A DNA stretch of 64,000 bases from Chrysemys picta bellii (lineage: Eukaryota > Chordata > Testudines > Emydidae). The notes beneath the pieces were generated by a model, which was given only the letters and a program-made list of their open reading frames with translations, made no database searches and was not told where the DNA came from. Below are positions 44,731-56,398 of the stretch, in pieces; position 1 is the stretch's first letter; every line of letters begins with the position of its first letter. The stretch is taken from positions 14,990,824 to 15,054,823 of the forward strand of contig NC_088801.1 in NCBI RefSeq assembly GCF_011386835.1, given 5' to 3'. Both the position numbers and the translations under genes were made by a program.

Positions 44731-45519
44731 TACTCCTGTCAGGCCAGGTCAGGAGATGGGCTATGGGGAGACAGACAGTGTGGGGTGTTGGGGGAAGGTC
44801 AGATAGGAGCTCATAAAGGCTAGTGGGGGAGGACAGACTGGGGCAGGGGCTGAATGGGCGTGGAGGCACAGGGCCATGGTGGAGGTGGAGGTGCAGGGCC
44901 ACATAGAGATGAGGGAGGAGAGGCAGAGCTACAGAGGGTGGCTGAGTGGGGGCACAGGAACACATGGCGGTGGAGGGACACATGGGGGTGGAGGGACACA
45001 TGGGGATAGAATGGGAGAAGCTAGGGGTCAGACAGAATGGGAGAAGCTAGGGGTCAGCCAGGGTCTGTATGGGGGAAGCTCCCTAACAATCCCTCCCTGC
45101 CCCCCAAAAAAACCCTGTTTCATACTTTTCCTGCCAATACGCAACAACTCTCCAAGTTCACATGCAGCCTGCTTCCCAACAATTTACTTCCCTCTCCTTC
45201 ATCTCCTCCATTACCCTTGATTACCCCAAGTCTTTGCACTGCTTCTGAGGGGTGCGGGAAAAATAGTGCTGTATTGTAGTTTAAATGAATTATTACTCAA
45301 GAGTTCTGTATTAATATGCCTAATATGGAATCTATTTGTCAAAAACATTTCCTGAATCTTTTTTGTTTGTACTGTTAGACATACTTGATGACAGGCATTT
45401 TGAAAGAAATGACCAAAAATAATTGGAACTGGTGTAATTGTATTGTTGTTTTGACAAATAAAATATGCAGAGTTTTACAGAATTTTTTATTTTTTTGTTG
45501 CAGAATTCCCCCAGGAGTA
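44731..45519. mobile_element. probable TIR element with tandem repeats inside
   Basis: The left TACTCCTGTCAGG and the inverted right TACTCCTGGGGGAA form a short inverted repeat. The flanks share AAGCA next to each end, too weak to call a TSD. Inside, a ~19-bp unit (GGTGGAGGGACACATGG) repeats about three times near 44967-45006. A 24-bp unit (AGAATGGGAGAAGCTAGGGG) repeats twice at 45007-45056. Non-coding. Confidence 0.45.
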
Positions 45520-45993
45520 AAGCATATGACAACAACTTTATAATATAAACTGTTTTGTAGATTTAACTATAGTGGTAATATATGCTATGAAGTGAATGCT
45601 GTAATTATAGATTTTTACAGTAAGGCAGGTGTAATAACCTATATCATTCATAAGAGGCCATTTTTTCCTTCAAAATATTGTCTATCTTCACCATTCTCAT
45701 CACTGTCTAGGGCCTGTAGCTATCAGACTGTTTCACAGATACTTCTAGAAACACTGTAGTAGAGGAAATGAGATTGCATGTGTCTGTTAACCACTTCCAT
45801 GTAAAGAAAACAAGATTGCTTGTCCAGGCACAATGAATAGCAAACTTGTATATAATTTTCATTTAAAGATGGGATCTGTTTAGTATGTTCTGAAACAATC
45901 TAATCACACATGGATTTAAAAAAATCACCTCTGCCAAAGTATTTTAAAAGAGAGAAAATACTGGGTAAATATTAACATTTGTGCCTTAGACAA
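45520..45993. other. gene-free spacer
   Basis: AT-rich with no recognisable element. Confidence 0.4.
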
Positions 45994-45995
45994 TA

Positions 45996-46125
45996 AGGCC
46001 CTGATCCAGCAAAGCACTTAAGCACATGCTTAACTTTAAGCATATGAATAATCCTATTCACGTCAGTGGGAGTACTCATACTTAAAGTTAAGCATGTGCT
46101 TAAGTGCTTTGCTAAATCAGTGCAT
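45996..46125. repeat. palindromic MITE (fold-back), ~130 bp
   Basis: The arms 'ctgatccagcaaagcactta' with 'agcacatgcttaactttaag' and, inverted, 'cttaaagttaagcatgtgct' with 'taagtgctttgctaaatcag' pair over about 45 bp, around a loop near 46046-46078. Non-coding DNA element remnant. Confidence 0.8.
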
Positions 46126-46488
46126 GATGTATGATAAGCTGAGTGTTTTTTTTAATTAAAGCAATATGTAGCAACACTAGTTATAGTGAAGGTGTCTGTT
46201 CTATTTATAAATACTTAATAACTTTCCAGAAAATAAAGCTAATATCCAGTCAGTACATTTCTGTTTCTTATGCCTTTTCTCAGCTCAAAGATTTTTTTTG
46301 GGGGGGGGGAAAGGCCTGGCTAAGGTATGTTTGAGTTATTTGAGCTTGAATACAGAAGGGTTTGTCATGCAATAATACTGATGCTCTTGATTTCAATGGG
46401 CTTTAGATGGGGCTTTGGGTGAAGTTACCCAGCTGTCTGTGCCAGTGGACATGTATCTGTATATCCTTTGGTTTCCTATGTGAAATGA

Positions 46489-46704
46489 ACAGGAGTACTT
46501 GTGGCACCTTAGAGACTAACAAATTTATTTGTGCATAAGCTTTCGTGGCCTAAAACCCACTTCACTGCATGCATCCGATGAAGTGGGTTTTAGCCCACGA
46601 AAGCTAATGCACAAATAAATTTGTTAGTCTCCAAGGTGCCACAAGTACTCCCTGTTCTTTTTGCAGATACAGACTAACACGGCTGTTACTCTGAAACCTG
46701 TCAT
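46489..46704 (-). mobile_element. fold-back turtle SINE with single perfect 12-bp TSD
   Basis: On the minus strand the SINE 5' head (acaggtttcagagtaacagc, then cgtgttagtctgtatc) is at 46703-46665. The body follows to about 46579, and then the same body is repeated in reverse (46564 back to 46489). The arms are ~78 bp and nearly identical; the loop is 46565-46578. TATGTGAAATGA at 46477-46488 and 46705-46716 flanks the whole, so it inserted as one unit. Confidence 0.92.
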
Positions 46705-46716
46705 TATGTGAAATGA

Positions 46717-47363
46717 GTTGGTGATCTCAGTCAAGGACTTAGTTGATAGGTGTCTGTTTAAATAAAAAACAAACGCAAGCTGCCAGATCAACTGTCACCG
46801 TTGTCAGGGTGAGAGAAGTCAAGGATTGATACAGTATGGAAAAGTGAACTCTCTCCATAACCTTTTAAGTGGTCTGTTTCCATTGAATGCTTAGGATTTC
46901 AGATAGTTTTTCATCTGCTCAGAGGTGCTGCTCCAAATGAACGGGGAAAAAATCCCTCTATTTTCCCCCAAGACACTGTAGTGTTTTGTAGGCATATGTG
47001 GCTTATTGAATTCTTTTGTTTGTGCTTATTGTGGTCCCTGCAAATGTATTATTTTTTAACAAATCTAAACTCCAGAAATCAAACTAAATGAATAAAAATA
47101 TTTTTTATTAAAAGAAGAAAATAGATCCCCTTATTCACAATCGGCATCTTGACAAGTCTGCCAACACACAATGAAATATCCCCAGTATGCCTCGTCACTA
47201 AGTTGCAGGGATCACCTTTCGGTGGCTGAAGGGATAGTTTTAAATTTGACCTTTTGGCTGATGTTCCCAGTCATCATAGTGGTATTTGTGGTGCAGAGAA
47301 GCCCTGTTTACCTGTGAGAAGCAGTGTATTCTGGAGAAATGAGCACAGAGTTGGAAACAGATT
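46717..47363. other. gene-free spacer
   Basis: AT-rich, no element or gene recognised. Confidence 0.4.
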
Positions 47364-47545
47364 AATAGATTCCAAGGCCAACCACTGTGGTCATCTAATC
47401 TAACCTCCTGTATAATGCAGGCCAAAGAACACCCCTAAAACAATTCCCTCTGAGCTAAAGCATATCTTCTAGGGAAAAAAATCTGGTCTTGATTATAAAA
47501 TTGCCAGTGATGGAGACATCTGCCTAACAAGGGTGTTCTGAAGGT
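47364..47545 (-). mobile_element. CR1 LINE 3' UTR fragment
   Basis: The complement reads 'ggttagattagatgaccaca' and 'ttggccttggaatctatt', the same tail type as the CR1 copy at 8575-9240. Upstream 3' UTR words include 'gccagattttttt' and 'tgcattatacaggagg'. Only the tail remains. Confidence 0.7.
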
Positions 47546-49865
47546 TAACTAGTTAATGCCTTTTTAATGCTTTGAACATGTAAAGTGCTATTTATATGCT
47601 AAGTATTACCTCTAAAACCTGGTCTGAAAGCAGTATTTTATTTCTCATAGACCATCACTACTGAGTCCCATTTCAACATGTCACATAGCAGTGAGAGGTT
47701 CTGTTCCCAGTAGCAATTCCAGGTTATATAGTCTCCTCCTATTCACCAGCTTTTCCAATTACCATGACAACACCGCTTACTCCAGCAAGCTTTTCACACC
47801 TTTCTTGTGGATACCTTATGCTTCCTAAATGACACAGAATTGAAAACCAGGACATAAACATACATAACAATTGTCAGAACATAAGAGAGCTGCACTTTTT
47901 TTTTTTTTTTGTCCGGCTGTGTTATTCCCTTCTGATATTACTTTCTTCTTTCTAGTTGGAAGCAGATCAATAGATTTGTAGCTGGATCAAGATAAATGGC
48001 TTTATTGCGTAGTAAATGAATTACTTTTACTAGTTTTCTCATTCAAGCTTGTATTGTCATAGCGAACGTTGCCTGTGAAAGTAGGTCCTTTTTTTCTTTC
48101 TATCTCCATGTCATCGAGTTGTGTTTGTTTTTTGAATATTTGGAAAGATAAAATACTCATTAAATCCTATGGAGATAAAAGAAATAAAATGACCTCTGCT
48201 GAAGCCAATTGGTCTTCACCGTGACGTATTAGTCAGTCATAGGAATGCTCCCCTGACTGCCCTCATCTCAGCGGCTTGATATTCTCTAGGCAAATACTTC
48301 ATATGCCAACCTCAGAATAAAACAGGCAGCCGAGAAAGATCTCCCTAGAGTCATTGTTTAGGGTCAGCTGTAATAATAAAATACACCCACCCCTCCACAC
48401 CATGGAAACCTGATGCATTTGTTAATTTAATCTGGATCCTTAATTTGTATTTATGCAGAAAAATATCCTTCCATGAATCCTATATATGGAAAGCAAGGGT
48501 GGGAAAGATACATTAGAAATCATTCATTCTGTCATGATTCTGACTTTTATTCTCCTATTGGATCCTTTTTAGATTGTATTTTACAACCCATGTCAAAGAC
48601 CAATACTGGTCAAGTCCTATTGCACACAAATGAACTATTAACAGGAGACATTTGAGGCTACTGTAAATATATATATTGTGCTATGTGCTACTAAAATACC
48701 TATCACCTATGAGTTTTATTGGGCTATGGTTTCATTGTTTCACTGCTCTGCTTTCAGGCAACTGTTTTTCTATGCTTCAGAGCCTTGAGGTGAACCCGAG
48801 TGCGCAAGCATCACTAACACAACTGGACTCCGTCTCAGACCACTACAGCATGCATTGAAGTGGAAGATTCTGAAAGCATTCATTACATCTAAGCATCTAT
48901 CCAATGCTCCTATACTGAGCTTGATTCTCTTCTCACGTGAAATAGTTTTACACAGCTGCAACTGCATTGACTTCAGCTGATTTATACTGATGTGAGAGGA
49001 AAATCAGATCCCATTTTCTTTCTCTCATTAAAATTTAAAATGAAATGATTGAGATTTTTATATGTAGTACATAAATGCTGTCAGGCCACTTCCCTGAACG
49101 CAGTTTAGTAAGGGGAAGTAGTGGCCTTTTTGAAAGCACATCTTCAGGAAGGGTACTTTTAGCCTCACTTTGATATGGAGCAATAAAGGGAAAGTGATCT
49201 GCCATTTTGACAGTGAAGTTCTTTGAGGCATTCTCTGTAGTTGAACATTATTTGCCAGCCTCTTTTGAAGAAGAAATTTTCAGTGAAGAGCAACAACAAA
49301 AAAATGGTCACTAAGTCTACAAATATTTTTCCAAATGTAGCCAATGCACAAGATTTCAGTGAAATGTTGGAAGTTTAAAGCATCTGTGTTAATCTACTAT
49401 TAAGATCATTTGAGTGGTTTAAAAAAAAATCTGGCACAGGGTGCTAAATTTTATAAAGGAGCTATTTAAAAATCTCAACTCAGATTAAATTACTGATTTA
49501 CTTGTAACTTCTCAAAGTTCATTCTGAATTCATAGTCAGATACTGTATTCTTCATATGTAACACGGTGGTTGAATCCTTTTTAACTGGAAAAACTCAGTC
49601 TTAGCTATGAAACCCAACCAGCACTTCCATAATTAGCAGAACTGATCACAAATTGGAATTTCCATGTAGCTAGAAATTCTGATATTTCAACATTTGTTTT
49701 TTTCCTGAACTGAGACAAAAAAATCCTATTTAAATTTGTGGAATGCAGTGCACCATGGGAGATGTAGTCTGACTGGGGAGACCAGCCCATAGGAGAGTAT
49801 GCGGATATGAAGTTCTGGCTCCACAATTCCCACGAGGTGTCATGGTAGTTTAGGTGGGCACAGAT
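47546..49865. other. gene-free stretch; possible conserved block at 48180-48400
   Basis: Poly-T at 47896-47911. 48180-48400 is less AT-rich, keeps CpGs, and holds CCAAT, TGACGTA and 'gccaattggtcttcaccgtg'. It looks single-copy and non-coding. 48930-49010 resembles an old amniote repeat. No coding signal is seen. Confidence 0.35.
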
Positions 49866-50083
49866 TAATGTTGAGTTGACCTGAAACAAGGTTTTTAATT
49901 CAGTTCAACAAAGTGAAATGTTTACATTGGAGATGACCTGACCTGAAATGAAATCTTGAAATTTTCCTGAAGAAAACTTTGATTTTTGGGAAAACTGCAT
50001 TTTGTGTTTGGGCGGCGGGGGCGGGGGACCCAACCCAACCCAACCCATTTTGATGGAAAATTCTCAACCAGCTCTACTAATGC
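49866..50083. repeat. probable MITE remnant with CAACCAGCTC end
   Basis: The right end 'ctcaaccagctc' matches the right terminus of the MITE at 39796. The left end is unclear. The interior contains a G-rich tract and CAACC repeats ('cccaacccaacccaacccat'). Confidence 0.4.
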
Positions 50084-51560
50084 TTTAATTAGCCCAGTCT
50101 GCTCTCCCACACATCACAGGCCATAGAACTTTGCCCACCCACTCTTGTAATAGGCCCATAACCTCTGTCTGAATTAGCAAAGTCCTCAAATCTAAACACT
50201 TAAAGCTACAGAAAAGCCAGCAATTAATTCAAACCAGCAAGTAACCCATGCACCCTGCTGCAGAGGAAACTAGAAAATCCCCAGGGTCTCTGCAATGTGA
50301 TCTGATGGAAAATTCCTTCCTGACCCCAAATACTTAAACTGTAATCAAATCATCCCTTAACTTTTTTTGTTAAGCTGAATATATGGAGCTCCTTGAGTCT
50401 GTCATTATAAGGCATGTTTTCTACTCCTCTAATCATTCTTAGGGCTCTTCATTGATTCCTTGTTAACTTATCAACCTCCTTCAACTGTGGACACCAGAAC
50501 TGGACACAGTATTCCAGCAGCTGTTGCACTAGTGCCAAATACAGAGGTAAAATAACCTGTTAACTCCTACTCAAAAGTCGCCTGTTTATGCAAGGATCAC
50601 ATTAGCCCTTTTGGACCCAGGGTTGTCCTGGGAGCTCGTGTTCTGATGGCTCCCCACCATGACCCTCATATCTCTTTTCATTGTCCATGCTTTCCAGGAT
50701 AGTCTCCAACCTGTAAGTATGACCTATAGTCTTTGTTTATAGATGTATACATTTACATTTAGCTGTATAAAATGCATCATTTGCTTGTGCCCAGCTTACT
50801 AAGTGATCCAGATTGCTCTGTATGAGTGATTTTCCACTTCATTATTTACCACTCTCCTAATTTTTGTCATTTGGAAACTTTATCAGTGATTAAAATGGTT
50901 AAATAGAATAGGGCCAAGAACCAATCTCTGAAGGACCCCACTAGAAACTTACCAACTTGATGATGATTCCCTGTTTAGTTACTTTTTAAGAGGTATCCGT
51001 TAGCTACGAATCCATTTAATATGTGCCATATAAATTTTAATTTCCAGTTTTTAATCAAACTGTCATGCAGTATCAAGTCAAATGATTAACAGAAGTTTAA
51101 GTATATTGCATCAATGCTATCACTTTCAGCTATCAAACTTGCAATCTCATAAAAAGATACTCAGTCTGTCAGAATCCATTTTCCATAAACTTGTTGATTG
51201 GCATTAATTACAGAATCAAAGGAGGGTAATATATGTATTGGATCCACTATCAGCTGCTCCATTCTTACCTGGGATCAATGCCAGATTGATAAGTCTATAA
51301 TTGCCTGGGTCATCCTGTTAACTCTTTTTTAAAATAGTTGCATAATATTAGCTTTCTTCTAGTCTTCTGGAACTTCGCCAAGTTTCCAAGGCTTAAACTC
51401 AACATTAACAGGCCAAGAGCACCTCAGCCAACTCTTTGAAAACTCTTTGCCAGTTATCTGGATCTGCAGATTTAAAATGTCTGACTTAAATAGCTGTGGT
51501 TTAACATCTTCCCATGCTACTAGTTGAATGGAAAGAGTTATCATATGAATAAAACACCTG
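50084..51560 (-). pseudogene. old CR1 LINE, antisense, reverse-transcriptase region
   Basis: Read on the minus strand, the copy runs from the RT palm to the 3' UTR. Recognisable translated pieces, spread over frames, include the 'SGVPQ'-like and 'LGPILFN' motif B region (around 50910-50945), the 'FADD'-type region (around 50870-50890, decayed) and an 'LDF(C/S)KAFDL' motif A region (around 51060-51105). The final C-terminal block reads as 'CVQFWCPQ'-like at 50490. The 3' UTR (50084-50340) holds 'aatttccatcagatcacatt'. No frame longer than ~65 codons survives, so it is much older than the copy at 23938. Confidence 0.8.
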
Positions 51561-52675
51561 TTTTTCCCATATACAGGGACAGAAAGATTTATTGAACACT
51601 TCTATGGTGTTAATAATTTTACCATTTCCATCTAGCAATGGACCACTAGCTTTAAAGACCACCATTACTTTTTGGTAGTTGTTAAGCAAATACCTCATGG
51701 CATTTTATATGGTCAGTGGTTATAAGAATCATGCTTGAAAGATCAGCTTGTTTAGGGGAATATGGAGAAGAAAGATTGCATAGATGTTCTGGGAGCTGAA
51801 CTCTTGAATTTCTTGGATTAGAAATGTGACTATATTCCACAGTTGCTGAAGCCAGGAACAAATATAAAGCTGTGACCAGAAATCCCTATAGCTGATATAG
51901 ACTTCATTTAGTCCTAAACTAACTACAACACTAGTGCAAAAATGTCTCCAAGATGTGATCCATAGAAGTTGCTGCTCACTTCTACAGAGACAGCTGCAAC
52001 ACCTCTAATGCCTGGGCCAGAGAAAAAAGGGAGTGGAGGAAATATTGTTCAGTTTCCCTGTTATTTCTAAGGCAGCAAAGCCATCTCACAAAGCTTCAGC
52101 CAAACCTTGTTGGCTCTAGTTGGCTTGTATTAATGAGGTAGGGGTGTGTGAGTGTGGTTTTTTGTTGTTACACAAGCAAAATTTCCAATACATCCGTGTA
52201 TCTGCTTTCCATATGTTGAAAATGTGCATTTGGCCATGATCATAGATCTGAGGAGAGAGTATTTAAGCATGGGGGGGGGGGGGGGAAGCAAGCTATCTAA
52301 TCAAGCTACAACTGCAGATATATATTCAATACATGCAATTGCATTTTACCACACGCAGAACATCATATGATTCTGAGATGGACTTTGGTTCGATCTCCGA
52401 TTAAATGACTTGAAGAGAATAATTTGCTTGATTTGATTGAAACTGGCAGTGCCATAATGGCTGATTGCAGGCTCAATATCAAGCATATATTGCATCACAG
52501 GAAGACAAATGAATGTTCCTGTTTCCTGTGCCAAAGCTTTATCACAAGAGGCAACAAAGTATTCAGCCAAAAAATGTTTCCATGAAATATCAAGTTGAGA
52601 GAGGTACATAACATTCAAAATAAAAATAGAATTTTGCCAGCCTAGGTAAGGCCTCACTCTGATCAAATACTACTC
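51561..52675. other. gene-free stretch with a G13 run at 52271-52285
   Basis: AT-rich. The 106-codon minus-strand frame at 52346-52666 lacks any recognisable family. Nothing else is supported. Confidence 0.4.
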
Positions 52676-52683
52676 AGTGTACC

Positions 52684-52779
52684 TGTGAGTAGCTGCTCCT
52701 ACATGCATCTGATGAAGTGCTTATGCCCAAATAAATTTGTTAGTCTCTAAGGTGCCACAAGGACTCCACCTTGTTTTTG
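52684..52779 (-). mobile_element. turtle SINE fragment (Cry type)
   Basis: 'atgcatctgatgaagtgct', 'caaataaatttgttagtctc' and 'taaggtgccacaaggactcc' match the SINE body in reverse orientation. AGTGTAC occurs at 52676-52682 and 52780-52786 as a probable short TSD. Confidence 0.8.
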
Positions 52780-52786
52780 AGTGTAC

Positions 52787-53171
52787 TGTATGCTGACCAA
52801 TTTAAATACCTGGTTAGCCTACATTCCTGTTGTCAAATGAAATTGTGGCAAATCAAATCTCCCTTAGTCTACCAGGGAGTTAAAAGTACTTCAACAGTGA
52901 GAAAAATGACATAAATTCCTACAGCTAATGTGTAATCCATTTCACTGGCTTTTTATCATGATGTATCCAAGGACAGAAAATTTCTCTCCGTGCTGTAATT
53001 TTGTTAACTGCAGGGAGTGTGTTTGACACACTTGGTAAACAGTTTATAAGCATGAGTCCTTGTTAAGTAACTGGATCAGCCGTGTCTCAAATTTTGGATG
53101 CAGTTTTCAGTTGAATGGCAGTATTAATGGCTATTTTAGTCGGTGGAGGCTTGAAAGGCCAGTTAATATGC
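52787..53171. other. gene-free spacer
   Basis: AT-rich, nothing recognised. Confidence 0.4.
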
Positions 53172-53179
53172 TACTATAT

Positions 53180-53746
53180 CGGGGTAGGCAACCTATGGCA
53201 CATGTGCTGAAGGTGGCACGCTAGCTAATTTTCAGTGGTACGCACATTTCCGGGGTCCTGGATACCAGTCCGGCAGGACCGGCTCCAGGGTTTTTGCTGC
53301 CCCAAGCGGCGGGGGCGGGATAAAGCCGCGATTGCAATTGTGATCGGCGGCACTCCAGCAGCAGCTCCACCACACCTTTCTTCTTCGGCGGTAATTTGGT
53401 GGCAGGTGCTTCCCTCTGAGAGGGACCCGCCTCTGAATTGCTGCCGAACAGCCCGACGTGCCGCCCTTTCCCCTTGGCCGCCCCAAGCACCTGCTTGCTG
53501 GGCTGGTCCCTGGAGCCGGCCCTGCAATCCGGGGGGCTCTGCATTTTAATTTAATTTTAAATGAAGCTTCTTAAGGTTTTTAAAATGTTTATTTACTTTA
53601 TAACTAAACTATTGTTGTGTGTATAGTGTACACTTGTAGAAAGAGACCTTCTAAAAACGTTAATGTATTACTGGCATGCGACTCTTTAAATTAGAGTGAA
53701 TAAATGAAGATTCGGCACACCACTTCTGAAAGGTTGCTGGCCCCTG
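53180..53746 (-). mobile_element. hAT MITE (CAGGGGTCGGCAACC family) split by a nested element
   Basis: This is the inverted counterpart of the MITE at 16172: left end CGGGGTAGGCAACC, right end GGTTGCTGGCCCCTG. It shares 'attcggcacaccacttctga' with the other copy (inverted). The 8-bp TSD is TACTATAT (53172-53179) and TACGATAT (53747-53754). A second hAT element (53274-53524) is inserted inside it. Confidence 0.88.
53274..53524. mobile_element. nested hAT MITE, CAGGGCCGGCTC family
   Basis: The left end CAGGACCGGCTCCAGG and the right end CTGGAGCCGGCCCTG enclose 251 bp. The left interior 'gtttttgctgccccaagcgg' matches the full-length hAT at 19396. The TSD is CAGTCCGG (53266-53273) and CAATCCGG (53525-53532), one transition apart. 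It must be younger than the host MITE. Confidence 0.9.
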
Positions 53747-53754
53747 TACGATAT

Positions 53755-54730
53755 CATCCCAAACTGCTGCATGATCAACAGGATTCCTTGATAAGGTGTT
53801 GGCCATCACTTCTGGGTTTCTTGGGGTATAGGTTGCAATAGGTTTAAACCTCATCTGAAGCACAGCAATCTCTGACATCTAAGAGTAGGCAGCTTGTCTT
53901 GTGATCCTCACGTGCCCATGTTTGCTAGTCATTTTTTCTATTTAGGCACCCTTGGTCTCGATCTGCAGTCATCTGGCACAATGAGAGAGGCTTCCAGTCA
54001 TCTCCATTTAACTGGAGAAGCATGGCACTGAAACCACAGCAGCTGGCGTCTGCAGAAATAGAAACAACATAAAATGCCAGTAGTGGGGATGTGCAAATAG
54101 ATTCTGTAGAGCCTCAAAAGGGAATGTCTGTGCCTTGTCTCACATCCACGTAGTCTGTATTAAGCCGTTCACGAAGACGCAAGTCATCTGAAGCTAGGTT
54201 GAGTGTGAATGTATCACAATATTTTATCACAATGAGAAACACCATCAGTTTGGATATATTTTTGGTGCTGGCATTTGTTATTGTATAACTTTTTTCCTCC
54301 TGGATCTGCCCTCTACACCAATCACATGCCTGAAGAATCCTGGTTGGATTTGTCACCGTATAGTTTTTTCATTTGAGTTCAGAAACCTTAATTACCTTAG
54401 AGCTGGTTTTAACCTTACCTTAGGGGACAGCTAGTGTAAATCTGCACAGCTCTATTGCTTTCAACTCACTAACTCTGTTTCACTGAAGAGATTCTACTGG
54501 AGTCTTTCTGCTGTGGATTTAAGGAAACATATCCTCATAAACATCACCTACACTTATTTTGGGTGCTGCATTGTCCTGTTTCATATTTTTCTATCATAGA
54601 CATTTAATTTTAGAATATTAATGCAACATCTGGTTTTAGTTATTGGTCTTTATATCTTAATACCACATGTTCCATAAGCGATATTTAAAATATGTCAGTC
54701 ACTGAAAGACCCTTGTTCATTCCGAGCCGG
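53755..54730. other. gene-free stretch, possible second exon-like frame at 54114-54356 (-)
   Basis: The minus-strand frame at 54356-54114 reads 'ILQACDWCRGQIQEEKSYTI' and 'SDDLRLRERLNTDYVDVRQG', rather protein-like in composition. Its neighbour at 54731-55058 on the same strand looks similar. I recognise no family for either. Confidence 0.25.
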
Positions 54731-55058
54731 TTAGCATTGTGCTGACTGTCCATGAGTCAATCTCCCCACCAAGATGATGTCCTCATTACTGTATGTCATG
54801 TGAATGATTCGCTGTTTTACACCTTGTTGATTGTGGTCATGGTGACGTGATTCAAAGAACCATTTCAGCTTTTTCAATTGGCAGTAACTTTGAGTCCATT
54901 GGTGGCATTTGTCTCTCTGACACTCTGTCCTAGAGATTTCCCATTCATCACAGCTACAAGCTGCTGCAAATATGTTCACTTCTTTCATGAAGGTTTCAAC
55001 AATGAATGGCAAAGTCACATCATCTGGAGGCATACAGAAGATTGTGTCATTTTGGGCT
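54731..55058 (-). CDS. unidentified exon-like reading frame (possible pseudogene exon)
   Basis: It opens right after a plausible acceptor (cttacattttAG at 55059-55070, minus strand) and stays open for 109 codons to TAA at 54731-54733. The product has low-redundancy, protein-like composition with paired cysteines and histidines: 'CSCDEWEISRTECQRDKCHQ', 'KWFFESRHHDHNQQGVKQRI', 'HMTYSNEDIILVGRLTHGQS'. There is no simple repeat and no transposon signature. I cannot name a family. It could be a decayed host exon, a processed pseudogene piece or chance. No donor is evident. Confidence 0.25.
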
Positions 55059-55954
55059 CTAAAATGTAAGAATCCTTAAAGGTTAATCTTGCAATGTGAC
55101 AACTCTGCACATAGTCATGGACAAGCTGTCCTTCCTCTTTGTATAGTATTTCATACTGTTCCCAATAGACAGTAATGGAAACAGCACTTTATATTTATTT
55201 CCTACATCATCACACCTATATACACCCTCCTTGCATCTGTCCCCCACATCAGCATTCAGCGTAACACAACAAGCACTACAAAATAAAAACCCATCATGTT
55301 TGCATTCACAATCCAAAATTACCAGAAAAACAAACTAACACCATTCCACTGACCTTTACTTGGCTTTCCTCCATCATTGACTATCTGCAGGACTTGTCAT
55401 TATTTTAGTCTATTTGAAATTTCTTTGTGAGGGAGGGTCTTTAATATTTAGTGACAGGGATGATGTCAAAATGACAAAATATATTGGTTTCATGGATGAA
55501 AGGATATCAAAGATTTACACAGATTCCATGCTGAAGTACTAGATGTCTACACTCAGCAGATTTTCTCCCCCATACGCTCTCCTCTTCCTACCATCCTGGG
55601 ATATGTTGCAACACACAGCATCACTGTGTATTTAGCATCTGGAATTATAACAATGAGAGTTGTCTGGTCTCTAGAAGAGACCATGTGGTTAACATGTTGT
55701 TGCTGTTAAAAATAAGAAAATATGGGTACCTTGGAATATAACAACATTTGTGGGATGATATTTAGCCTGTATGTTTTGAGTACCACATGCAGAGTGAGGT
55801 CTATTGCTTGGTTTGTTCCCAGAATTTGAATGTAAATGTTAATAGGCTGTTGTTCTGATGGCAGAAATAAGTGGTAATTCTCAAAGGGACACTAACACAT
55901 GGAAACCACTGTAAGCAAATTAAATATTTATCTAGATTTGCAGACATACCAACA
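55059..55954. other. gene-free stretch
   Basis: AT-rich, no gene or element recognised. Confidence 0.4.
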
Positions 55955-55962
55955 CTATAAAG

Positions 55963-56398
55963 CAATAGTCCCCAAACGTTTGAGGGTTTTACCCCCACCC
56001 CTTTCTGCGCCCCCCCTGCCCTCTCTGAGCTGGGACCAGGAGCAGGGCTGTGGCTGGCAGCGGGGGAGAAATGCAGATGGGGTAAAGGGGCTGAGGCTGC
56101 AGCTGGGGGTGGGTCTGGGGCCAGGGGTGGAAATGGAACTGCAGACTGGCTGCTGTGGGGGCCAGGAATGGAGCTGTGGCCAGCGTCTGGGGATGGAGCT
56201 GTGTGACCTGAGGATGAGGCCAGGAGCAGGGCTGGGAGCCAGGGACACAGCTGGGGGCAGGGCTGGAGCAGAACTGGGAGTGTAGCAGGGCTGGGTGGTG
56301 CCCCCTGGGGGCTGATCTGCCCCCCCCCCCCCTGTGCCCACCCAGACAGTCCTCCACATCCCCTTAGGGTGGTGCATTCCACACTTTGGGGTCCTCTG
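55963..56398. mobile_element. hAT MITE with G-rich minisatellite, perfect TSD
   Basis: The ends CAATAGTCCCCAAACGTT and CACTTTGGGGTCCTCTG are inverted partners. A perfect 8-bp TSD, CTATAAAG, lies at 55955-55962 and 56399-56406 (central TA). The interior is a degenerate GGGGCTG / GGAGCTG repeat, with overlapping long but meaningless open frames on both strands. Confidence 0.92.

Noticed and set aside
44087..45220. Frames of 90-146 codons
   Set aside because: They lie across a hAT MITE and a repeat-bearing element, with tandem-repeat-derived composition.
44731..45519. A definite target-site duplication for this TIR element
   Set aside because: Only a partial AAGCA similarity exists next to the ends, which is not enough to call.
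46143..46334. Small plus-strand frame near the SINE
   Set aside because: AT-rich, with no conserved features and no signals around it.
52346..52666. 106-codon minus-strand frame as a gene
   Set aside because: No splice, start or family evidence. The composition is what AT-rich chance frames give.
55801..56382. 193-codon minus-strand frame
   Set aside because: It runs through a degenerate G-rich repeat inside a perfect-TSD MITE, with Pro/Ser/His-rich low complexity.
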